From: Clostridia bacterium | GTDB taxonomy: Bacteria > Bacillota > Clostridia > Oscillospirales > CAG-272 | NCBI GenBank assembly: GCA_017612495.1 | Contig: JAGAFQ010000088.1 | Location: 1-12,944, forward strand | Direction: 5' to 3' | DNA length: 12,944 nucleotides | Part shown: piece after piece, positions 7,479-12,944 of the stretch | How positions within the stretch are numbered: position 1 is the first letter of the stretch | How the letters are laid out: the number at the start of each line of letters is the position of its first letter | Notes under the pieces: model-generated | The model's input: only the letters and a program-made list of their open reading frames with translations | The model's database searches: none | What the model was told of the DNA's origin: nothing | Made by a program: the position numbers and the translations under genes

Positions 7479-8201
7479 TTAAATGTGAAGTAAAAATCCT
7501 ATGGGATTGAAACTTGAAATGATTTTCAAAATAAAGGTGCGGTCAATAATATCAGACGGGAACATCTCGGGCTTCATCGACTGCAAATAAGGCACCGCCT
7601 TGATAATGAGCGTAGATAATACCCACGTATACATAATGCCCACTACTGCCCCCGCAAGAAAGCCGAAAAGCTTGTTGGCTCCGCTCAAAACGGGGGCCTT
7701 ACATATAAGCTCGATGACAAGTGCCGCCAAAAGCACCGCTATCACGGTCGCGGCAAATACCGCTATATAGCCCAGCACGGAAGATATGGTCGTCACTATA
7801 GGCTCAACGATATACTCAACGACCTTTTCGCTCGTGACGTCCTTTGCCTTTTGCTTTTCGGAATTGTAAAATTCCTTGAAATCGTCAAGGTCGATATGGA
7901 ATTGAGAGAGCAATTCTTTTAAGGGCGCTCCCGAAAGAGTGTCGTTTTTAAGTTCAAACTTTTGACTGTCTGAATCTTGCCCAAGCCTGTTCACCCTCTC
8001 GGTTATCGCCTGCTTTGCAAAATCCATGATGACCTCGTCTTTGAGATAGTCCGCAACGATGCCCGAAAACTGATTTGCCATCATAAGCGCAAGAGTGAAA
8101 GCGACTATCCCCTTTATTGACTTGATAAATCCTCTTTTATATCCGATGAAAACGGAAATCGCAAAGGTCGCCGCCAAACACAGATCAAATATGATTGCCA
8201 C
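7479..8201 (-). CDS. CvpA family membrane protein
   Basis: A 240-residue member of the CvpA (colicin V production protein) family, conserved membrane proteins whose biochemical role is unsettled. It opens with two hydrophobic segments separated by the family-typical GYKRGFIKSI turn. A polar region of about 100 residues rich in Lys/Glu/Asp follows, then two more helices, with a Gly-rich ANKLFGFLAGAVVGIM stretch entering the last one. The GTG at 8201-8199 is preferred over an in-frame TTG at 8222 because GGAGGG lies 6 nt before the GTG, and the TTG would place the start inside the end of the upstream gene. It sits between the propeller-like gene and pgsA, with 17-nt gaps on both sides, consistent with one transcript and an envelope-related setting. 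Confidence 0.85.
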   Translation of the reverse strand: MAIIFDLCLAATFAISVFIGYKRGFIKSIKGIVAFTLALMMANQFSGIVADYLKDEVIMDFAKQAITERVNRLGQDSDSQKFELKNDTLSGAPLKELLSQFHIDLDDFKEFYNSEKQKAKDVTSEKVVEYIVEPIVTTISSVLGYIAVFAATVIAVLLAALVIELICKAPVLSGANKLFGFLAGAVVGIMYTWVLSTLIIKAVPYLQSMKPEMFPSDIIDRTFILKIISSFNPIGFLLHI

Positions 8202-8207
8202 AATTAT

Positions 8208-8214
8208 CCCTCCG
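8208..8214 (-). promoter_or_regulatory. Ribosome binding site deciding the GTG start of the CvpA gene
   Basis: Coding-strand CGGAGGG, a near-perfect anti-16S match. It ends 6 nt before GTG at 8201-8199, just after the upstream gene's TGA at 8221-8219. Confidence 0.8.
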
Positions 8215-8218
8215 AAAA

Positions 8219-9460
8219 TCAATAAAAGAATATTTCACTCGTGTTATATGCCTGCGCTCTCGTCGAATAGCATACCAAAATCGTTCCGTCATCGACGGCG
8301 AATATTCGGCGCGCATTCAATTCAAGCGAATAAGTATATTGCTTCTGACCGTTGAAATCGATAAGAACGACGCTGTTATCGGTGAGGATGTATGCGCAGT
8401 TCTTTGCAAAAACAAGGTCGATAACGTCACCGTTTATCGTTCCGTTATATATCTGCTCGCCTTTGGAATTCCAGAAAATAACGTTGTTTTCATTTCCGAC
8501 TATGTTCACCTTGAACGCAAGCATTACGCACTCGTATTCGCTCGAAGAGTAATAGGCGTTGGGCGAAGCGGTGGAAAAACCGTAAACGGAAGTCTGCTTG
8601 TAATAAGGGTCGTAAAAGCGCAAAGCGGAATTGCCGAGAGATGCGAACGCGCCGTCTTTGAAAAATTCATTTCCCATAACGGCTTCGTCTTCAAGTATTA
8701 TATCCGCCTGCTTGTCTTCTGTGCTCGGCGAACAAACGAGTATCTGCGATGTGAAATTGCCGAGCCGCGAAGCGGAAACGGAAGAGATGAGGAATTTGCT
8801 TCCGTCGCTCAAAATCGAGGTCGCGATAACATATTTATCGGCAGAATACCAGCTGTATGCCCTCTTGAAATCTTTGTTGTAGAAATAGACGGCGGAGCGG
8901 TATTCTTTCGTTCTTGTGGAGATGATGAACGTTCCGTCGGGGCTTATAGAAGCGTGACTTATGGGATAGTCGAGCGTTTCTTCATAGACGAGTCCGAAAG
9001 AGTTGAAGACCGAATATGACGTGCCGCCGAGGTCATAGACGAGGATGTATTTATCGGATACGAGCACGGTGGGGCACACATATTTGAAACTCGAACTCAA
9101 AAGTGTTTTGCTGTTTCGATCGTAAATGTGAAGTCCCATAGTATCGACGACGACCAAATCGCCCTTATAAAGAGCAAAGTTGCCCGAGGTCGCGCCGTAT
9201 TGAATATCCTGATATCCGCTTTGCGGAGTTGAGCTTTGCGTGTCTATATATTTCAAGACGTATCTTAAATTCTCAACAGTAATATTCTCACCGAAACTCG
9301 TTATCATAATCACGATAAAGATTATTAACATAAAGAATGTGATATATTTTGCCAAGCGGAATTTGCGGGATATTTTAAGATAGTATTCGTTTTGACCATC
9401 GCCCGAAGCAGTCGCTTTTTTCATCGGTATGACCGTGTTTTTTATATCTCGCAACGCCAT
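8219..9460 (-). CDS. Single-helix anchored beta-propeller-like protein (DUF5711-like)
   Basis: The 413-residue protein has a basic cytoplasmic N-terminus, one membrane helix at about 38-54 and a large outer domain. That domain is built from about eight loosely repeated beta-rich units. Recurring elements such as KGDLVVVD, SDKYILVYD, SPDGTFIIST, SDGSKFLISS and VDDGTILVCY alternate a turn with two or three strands, the pattern of a WD40/PQQ-like propeller. A short ENLRYVLKYID segment links helix and propeller. I believe this matches the DUF5711 family of Clostridia, but that assignment is from memory of the layout. No enzyme motif is visible; a sensor or scaffold at the cell surface is inference. 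ATG 9460 is chosen over TTG 9481 because AAAGGA lies 9 nt ahead of the ATG. It follows truA with the binding site overlapping the truA stop. Confidence 0.7.
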   Translation of the reverse strand: MALRDIKNTVIPMKKATASGDGQNEYYLKISRKFRLAKYITFFMLIIFIVIMITSFGENITVENLRYVLKYIDTQSSTPQSGYQDIQYGATSGNFALYKGDLVVVDTMGLHIYDRNSKTLLSSSFKYVCPTVLVSDKYILVYDLGGTSYSVFNSFGLVYEETLDYPISHASISPDGTFIISTRTKEYRSAVYFYNKDFKRAYSWYSADKYVIATSILSDGSKFLISSVSASRLGNFTSQILVCSPSTEDKQADIILEDEAVMGNEFFKDGAFASLGNSALRFYDPYYKQTSVYGFSTASPNAYYSSSEYECVMLAFKVNIVGNENNVIFWNSKGEQIYNGTINGDVIDLVFAKNCAYILTDNSVVLIDFNGQKQYTYSLELNARRIFAVDDGTILVCYSTRAQAYNTSEIFFY

Positions 9461-9469
9461 ATTATCACA

Positions 9470-9475
9470 TCCTTT
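9470..9475 (-). promoter_or_regulatory. Ribosome binding site deciding the start of the propeller-like gene
   Basis: Coding-strand AAAGGA, 9 nt before ATG 9460-9458. The alternative TTG at 9481 lies upstream of this site and is not supported. Confidence 0.65.
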
Positions 9476-9477
9476 TT

Positions 9478-10221
9478 TCAATATTTTACATCAATAAGAT
9501 AAAGTCCTTCTGGCGGTGCCGTAACTCCGGCACAGTTCCTTGATCTTGCATTTATTATTTCGGTAATTTTTTCGGGAGCGATCTTGCCCGTGCCGACATC
9601 CAAAAGCGTGCCGACCATAATTCTGACCATATTATATAAAAATCCGTCGGCGCTCACGCGAAAGACGACCATATCGCCCTTTTCTTTTGTGACAGAAGAA
9701 GAAAAGACGGTGCGCACGGCATCAACGATCTTTGAGCCGCTCGCCATAAATGATGAAAAATCGTGCTTGCCGCAAAAATACCGTGCCGCCTCATTCATTT
9801 TATCAACATCAAGCGGGACTTGACAGTGCATCGCCCTATCGGCAGAAAACGGATCTTTTACTGCTCGGTTAAGTATTCTGTATTCATATTCTTTTGATTT
9901 GACACTGTATCTTACGTGGAAATCATCGGAAACGATTTTTGCGTCATTTATCGCGATGTCGCTCGGCAAAAGAGCGTTAAGTCCCTTTTTCACCGCTTCC
10001 GGCGGAATTTGAGGTGCGCTCTTTTTCACATCCACCGTGACGAAAAAGACCTTTGCGTGAACACCGCTGTCAGTGCGCGAACAGCCCGAAACGTCGAGCG
10101 GCGTATGAAAAAGTTCACTTACGGCGCGGCACAATTCGCCCTGCACCGTCCGCTTTTCCCTTTGCACCTGAAAGCCGTGGAAATCGGTTCCGAGATATGA
10201 AATTTGCAAAAGCAGTTTCAT
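9478..10221 (-). CDS. truA: tRNA pseudouridine(38-40) synthase TruA
   Basis: Isomerises uridines 38, 39 and 40 in the anticodon stem-loop of many tRNAs to pseudouridine, in the cytoplasm. The 247-residue length is typical. The nucleophilic Asp is D51 in CSRTDSGVHA (47-56). The family opening YLGTDFHGFQVQ is at 9-20, and the C-terminal GFLYNMVRIMVGTLLDVGTG block is intact. Its ATG (10221-10219) shares one base with the TAA of ecfT (TAATG), so translation is probably coupled to the second half of that gene. The order ecfA1-ecfA2-ecfT-truA is a well-known Bacillota arrangement, which supports the assignments of the neighbours. Confidence 0.97.
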   Translation of the reverse strand: MKLLLQISYLGTDFHGFQVQREKRTVQGELCRAVSELFHTPLDVSGCSRTDSGVHAKVFFVTVDVKKSAPQIPPEAVKKGLNALLPSDIAINDAKIVSDDFHVRYSVKSKEYEYRILNRAVKDPFSADRAMHCQVPLDVDKMNEAARYFCGKHDFSSFMASGSKIVDAVRTVFSSSVTKEKGDMVVFRVSADGFLYNMVRIMVGTLLDVGTGKIAPEKITEIINARSRNCAGVTAPPEGLYLIDVKY

Positions 10222-11041
10222 TATATTGAAAATCCTTCAAAATAAATATTTGCCAAAACGATCGCGGCGCAAAAAGCCGTCATAACGAAGAGCGATATGA
10301 TATCCGCCGCGCCTATTTTCAAGACCTTATACCGCGTTCTTCCGTCTCCGCCGTGATAGCAGCGGCATTCCATCGCCGTTGCAAGCTCGTCGGCTCTTCT
10401 GAAAGCGGAAATGAAAAGCGGGATGAGAATGGGAACGAGCGCTTTTGCTCTCATGATAAGACCGCCGCTCGTGAAATCGGCGCCTCTCGCCTTTGAGCAT
10501 TCATTATTTTGTTCGTTTCTTCGATGAGCGTCGGTATGAAACGCAGCGCTATTGTCATTATCATGGCGAATTCGTGAACGGGAAGATGTATCTTTTTTAA
10601 GGGAGAGAGCAAACGCTCTATCGCATCGGTCAGCGCCATGGGGGAGGTCGTATAGGTCAAAATGACACTTGTGCCGAGCAAAAGGCATACTATCCTTATC
10701 GCCATAAATACGGCGTAATAAATTCCCTCTTGATAGATGTGAATGAATTTCCACTCAAAAACGGGTATTTTGCCGTTAGTGAAAAACAGGTTGATAACGG
10801 CGGTGAAAAGCACAAGAATAATGATCGGTTTTAAGCTCTTTATGAGTACCTTTACGGATATCCTGCTCAAAAGAACGACCAAAGCGCAAAACAGCGCCAA
10901 GATCACAAAGCCGTATGTATTCTTTGCCAAGAACACACCCACTATATATAAAATGCTGAGTATCAGTTTTATTCGGGGATCCATTCGGTGCAAGACCGAA
11001 TTGCCGGGAAAGAACTGTCCCAGGGTGATATCGCTTAACAT
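10221..11041 (-). CDS. ecfT: ECF transporter transmembrane subunit EcfT, broken by a frameshift
   Basis: Membrane subunit of energy-coupling factor vitamin importers; it links the EcfA ATPases to exchangeable S-components. As written there are two frames. The first (11041 to 10451) gives a normal N-terminus, four or five helices and RFIPTLIEETNKIMNAQ (to residue 183), then an alien tail RREAPISRAAVLS. The other frame continues correctly with KARGADF and on to the stop at 10221. It includes the first Ala-Arg-Gly coupling motif, RADELATAMECRCY (second coupling motif, Arg kept, usual flanking Ala/Gly replaced by Cys) and the last helix. Adding one A near 10492-10494 restores a single protein of 273 residues, close to the usual 265 or so. 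The cut removes both coupling motifs, so the protein as written would not work. A good GGAG site lies 6 nt before the ATG. Confidence 0.88.
10491..10495 (-). other. Frameshift site in ecfT (one base missing)
   Basis: The coding strand reads GCT CAA AGG CGA; homology requires GCT CAA AAG GCG AGA (A-Q-K-A-R). One A is missing from the CAAAG run (TTT at 10492-10494 on the given strand). T CAA AGG is not an X XXY YYZ slippery site, so programmed -1 frameshifting is unlikely. Confidence 0.85.
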
Positions 11042-11059
11042 AATTTTCTCCGATTGAAT

Positions 11060-11919
11060 TTATTTTGCCTTTTTGCGATAAAGGCTTAAAATGGCATCTT
11101 TTGCGTCCGAGACTGTATAAATGCCGGACGGGATGTCATATCCGCGGCTTCGAAGATTTGACGTGATATTCGTCACCTGCGGTACCGAAAGCCCCATTTT
11201 TTCAAGCTCATCGGCTTTTGAAAAGATGTCTTTTGCCGTGCCCTGCATTTCGAGTTTTCCGTTTGAAAGCACGTAAAGATAGTCGGAATAAAGCGCCATA
11301 TCCTCCATACTGTGACTGATGATGACAAGCGAGTTATTCTTGCTCTTTCTGTATTCCATAAGTCCGCCCAAGATCTCGCGGCGTCCGCGCGGATCAAGTC
11401 CGGCGGCAGGCTCGTCAAGCACCATAACGTCGGGATTCATCGCCATAACACCGGCAATGGCGACGCGGCGCTTCTGTCCGCCCGAAAGTTCAAAGGGCGA
11501 GCGGGAGAGTATATCGTCGTCAATGCCCGTAAAATATGCCGCCTCACGAACACGCTTTTTGATCTCGTCATCGTCAAGTCCAATATTCTTCGGTCCGAAT
11601 GCGATATCGTCGCCGACCGTCTCTTCAAAAAGCTGATATTCGGGATATTGAAAAACAAGGCCTACCTTATATCTGACGTTTTTGATGTGCTTTTCATCTT
11701 CCCATATATCGTGCCCGTCTAAAAGCACCCTGCCCGATGTCGGTCGGATAAGGGCGTTGAGCATCTGCGCCACAGTCGATTTGCCCGAGCCCGTGTGCCC
11801 GATGATGCCCGTCGTTTTGCCGCCCTCGAAACGCATCGTGACGTTTCAACGGCGTCACTTTCAAACGGCGTGCCCGGACTGTATGTATATGATACGTTGT
11901 CAAGTAAAATCTCTGTCAT
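11060..11919 (-). CDS. ecfA2: ECF transporter ATPase EcfA2, broken by a frameshift near its N-terminus
   Basis: One of the two ABC ATPases that power ECF vitamin importers. The gene starts at ATG 11919-11917, overlapping the ecfA1 stop (ATGA) with AAGG just before it, and encodes MTEILLDNVSYTYSPGTPFE, the usual A-loop region. After E25 the frame breaks. The remainder is found in the -1 frame, readable from an internal ATG at 11836 that lacks a binding site. It continues with Walker A GHTGSGKST (11 residues after that Met), Q-loop VFQYPEYQLFEETV (typical of EcfA2), signature ELSGGQ, Walker B VMVLDE and the switch His in ISHSM. Adding one A at 11844-11846 gives one 286-residue protein of normal size. 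A 258-residue product starting at 11836 would lack the first beta-strands and the adenine-stacking aromatic residue. So the gene is either inactivated or mis-sequenced. Confidence 0.9.
11843..11847 (-). other. Frameshift site in ecfA2 (one base missing)
   Basis: The coding strand reads GTT GAA ACG TCA CGA TGC; homology requires GTT GAA AAC GTC ACG ATG (V-E-N-V-T-M). One A is missing from the GAAAC run (TTT at 11844-11846 on the given strand). The -1 frame has a TGA directly upstream, and T GAA ACG is not a slippery heptamer. Confidence 0.85.
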
Positions 11920-12779
11920 TTATTACCTTCCAAAGCCCTGCTTATTTCGTCTGTCGCCTCTTCGGGAAACAAGACCGTTTTTGAAAATTTCATATTTTCT
12001 TTTTCAAGCTCGTCAATGAGCTTTGTCGATTGCGGAACGTCAAGTCCGTATTCATAGAGTTCGTTGACGTGAGAAAAGACCTCGCGCGGTGTGCCGTCAA
12101 GCTTTATTTTTCCTGCGTCCATCACCAAAACTCTGTCGGCTTTTGCCGCTTCTTCCATATAGTGCGTTATGAAAATGACGGTAAGACCGTTTTCGCGGTG
12201 CAATTTTTCAATTATCGCCATAACGTCATTTCTGCCGTTGGGATCGAGCATCGCCGTGGATTCGTCGAAAATGATACATTCGGGGAGCATGGCGATTGCG
12301 CCCGCAATGGCGATGCGCTGCTTTTGACCGCCCGATAACTGATGCGGCGCGTGCTTTTTGTATTCGCTCATTTTTACGGCTTCAAGAGCCATATCAACGC
12401 GCTTGTGTATCTCATCGGTCGGCACTCCCAAATTTTCGGGTCCGAAAGCGACGTCCTCTTCGACGACGGTCGCAACGATCTGGTTATCGGGATTTTGGAA
12501 CACCATCGCGATGGATTTGCGGATATTCAAAATATCTTCGTCGGTCATATCGCCCGACGCATCTTTGCCGCAGATCTTCATCTTGCCCTCGGTCGGCTGC
12601 AAGATCATATTGCATATCTTGGCAAAGGTCGATTTTCCGCTGCCGTTATGACCGAGCACCGCAACAAAACTGCCGCGCTCGATTTTTATATTGATCTTAT
12701 CAAGCACCAAAACTTTTTCGTTTTCGGATGCGGGATATGAAAACGAAACGTCTTTTGCTTCTATGATATAATCGTGCAT
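11916..12779 (-). CDS. ecfA1: ECF transporter ATPase EcfA1
   Basis: ABC ATPase of the energy-coupling factor module; it pairs with EcfA2 on EcfT to drive vitamin or cofactor uptake through S-components. All 287 residues are intact. Walker A GHNGSGKST is at 43-51, Q-loop Gln at 95 in VFQNPDNQIVATVVEEDVAF (the EcfA1-type sequence), signature LSGGQ at 148-152, Walker B CIIFDE at 168-173, D-loop MLDP and switch His 206 in ITHYMEEA. The start ATG has a strong AAGGAGA site (12784-12790) 4 nt ahead. Its TGA overlaps the ecfA2 ATG (ATGA), so the two are translationally coupled. It is the first visible gene of the leftward operon. In many Bacillota rplQ lies upstream, but that region is outside the window. 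Confidence 0.95.
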   Translation of the reverse strand: MHDYIIEAKDVSFSYPASENEKVLVLDKINIKIERGSFVAVLGHNGSGKSTFAKICNMILQPTEGKMKICGKDASGDMTDEDILNIRKSIAMVFQNPDNQIVATVVEEDVAFGPENLGVPTDEIHKRVDMALEAVKMSEYKKHAPHQLSGGQKQRIAIAGAIAMLPECIIFDESTAMLDPNGRNDVMAIIEKLHRENGLTVIFITHYMEEAAKADRVLVMDAGKIKLDGTPREVFSHVNELYEYGLDVPQSTKLIDELEKENMKFSKTVLFPEEATDEISRALEGNK

Positions 12780-12783
12780 TTTA

Positions 12784-12790
12784 TCTCCTT
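12784..12790 (-). promoter_or_regulatory. Ribosome binding site of ecfA1
   Basis: Coding-strand AAGGAGA, followed 4 nt later by the ATG at 12779-12777. It is one of the best matches to the anti-Shine-Dalgarno sequence in the window. Confidence 0.8.
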
Positions 12791-12807
12791 GCGATATTAT
12801 TTTTTGT

Positions 12808-12834
12808 CAATTGTAAAACTTCGTTTTACAATTG
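12808..12834. repeat. Perfect 12-bp hairpin upstream of ecfA1
   Basis: Inverted repeat with arms 12808-12819 (CAATTGTAAAAC) and 12823-12834 and a 3-base loop. It is AT-rich and has no T-run after it in either direction, so it is not an ordinary terminator. It may be a palindromic intergenic element, a leader hairpin or a protein-binding site. Confidence 0.6.
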
Positions 12835-12852
12835 GAACTCGCGCATATCGCC

Positions 12853-12944
12853 GCCCCAAAAACTGAATTTCGGGGCTCCCCTCGGCGCGAGAGCTCGCTC
12901 TGCTCGCCAAAAAGGAGTTTTTACGGCGGCAGAGCCGCCATAAA
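12853..12944. repeat. GC-rich, hairpin-dense intergenic sequence at the right edge
   Basis: No gene is visible from 12780 to the window end. Besides the hairpin at 12808-12834 it holds three more. Arms GCCCC/GGGGC (12853-12857 and 12872-12876) have an imperfect A/T extension inside. Short GCGAG/CTCGC arms lie at 12887-12898. The strongest is GGCGGC-AGA-GCCGCC (12925-12939), extended by TTTA/TAAA on the outside with one C/A mismatch (a U-G pair in a leftward transcript). The last has no immediate U-tract, though TTTTT-like runs lie nearby. It could be the 3' end or terminator of an upstream operon, or a dispersed intergenic repeat. Confidence 0.45.

Noticed and set aside
8195..9019. A 274-codon open frame on the + strand
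   Set aside because: It lies antisense to the propeller-like gene, has no recognisable domain, and its start codon region overlaps the CvpA gene's binding site. The minus-strand frame has the helix, repeats and ribosome binding site.
10480..10500. Programmed ribosomal frameshifting in ecfT
   Set aside because: No X XXY YYZ slippery heptamer at the junction and no reason for it in this family. A missing base explains the sequence exactly.
11836..11850. Genuine ecfA2 start at the internal ATG 11836
   Set aside because: No binding site lies before it, and the upstream ATG overlapping the ecfA1 stop encodes the expected EcfA2 N-terminus. The product from 11836 would lack the A-loop.
12782..12810. 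Promoter for ecfA1 from TTGACA (12810-12805, minus strand) and TAATAT (12799-12794)
   Set aside because: The spacing between the two is only 5 nt, and a 17-nt-spaced -10 would fall on the ribosome binding site.
12808..12834. Hairpin as a rho-independent terminator
   Set aside because: The stem is AT-rich and neither side is followed directly by a T-run.

Overview
The window looks like a chromosomal segment of a Bacillota, most likely class Clostridia. The evidence is the ecfA1-ecfA2-ecfT-truA order, a ClpE-type zinc-finger Clp ATPase, a DUF5711-like/CvpA gene pair, strong AGGAGG-type ribosome binding sites and tightly packed genes. No rRNA, tRNA, CRISPR array, insertion sequence or phage gene was seen.

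Layout. On the left, a rightward pair: the 3' half of a phosphoglucomutase/phosphomannomutase gene (cut by the window edge), then 4 bases later an unrecognised eight-helix membrane protein. They end at a strong bidirectional terminator at 1716-1754. Everything from 1747 to 12779 is leftward and reads as one nine-gene operon. In transcription order it holds ecfA1, ecfA2, ecfT (ECF vitamin-transporter energising module), truA (tRNA pseudouridine synthase), a one-helix beta-propeller protein (DUF5711-like), a CvpA-family membrane protein, pgsA (phosphatidylglycerophosphate synthase), a clpE-like unfoldase gene and a P-type-ATPase-like gene. Gaps are -4 to about 28 nt, with stop/start overlaps at ecfA1/ecfA2 (ATGA) and ecfT/truA (TAATG). 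The right end (12780-12944) is a non-coding stretch with several hairpins.

Main finding. The last gene of the operon (1747-4542) encodes a full-length, uninterrupted 931-residue protein with the complete P2-type ATPase fold and ten membrane helices. Nearly every catalytic signature is replaced: the phosphorylated Asp of DKTGT is Pro (PKEAM), TGES is FGFA, TGD is CND, GDGVND is GSTLSD and KGA is SGS. Ion-site positions in TM4-TM6 are also mostly changed. It looks like a selectively maintained pseudo-P-type ATPase, not a decayed gene, and it lies directly behind the ClpE-like ATPase gene.

Second finding. Both ecfT and ecfA2 carry a one-base frameshift. In each, one A is missing from what should be an AAAA run on the coding strand. 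Each is repaired to a normal full-length protein by adding that base. This is either inactivation of the ECF module or, perhaps more likely, a sequence error.
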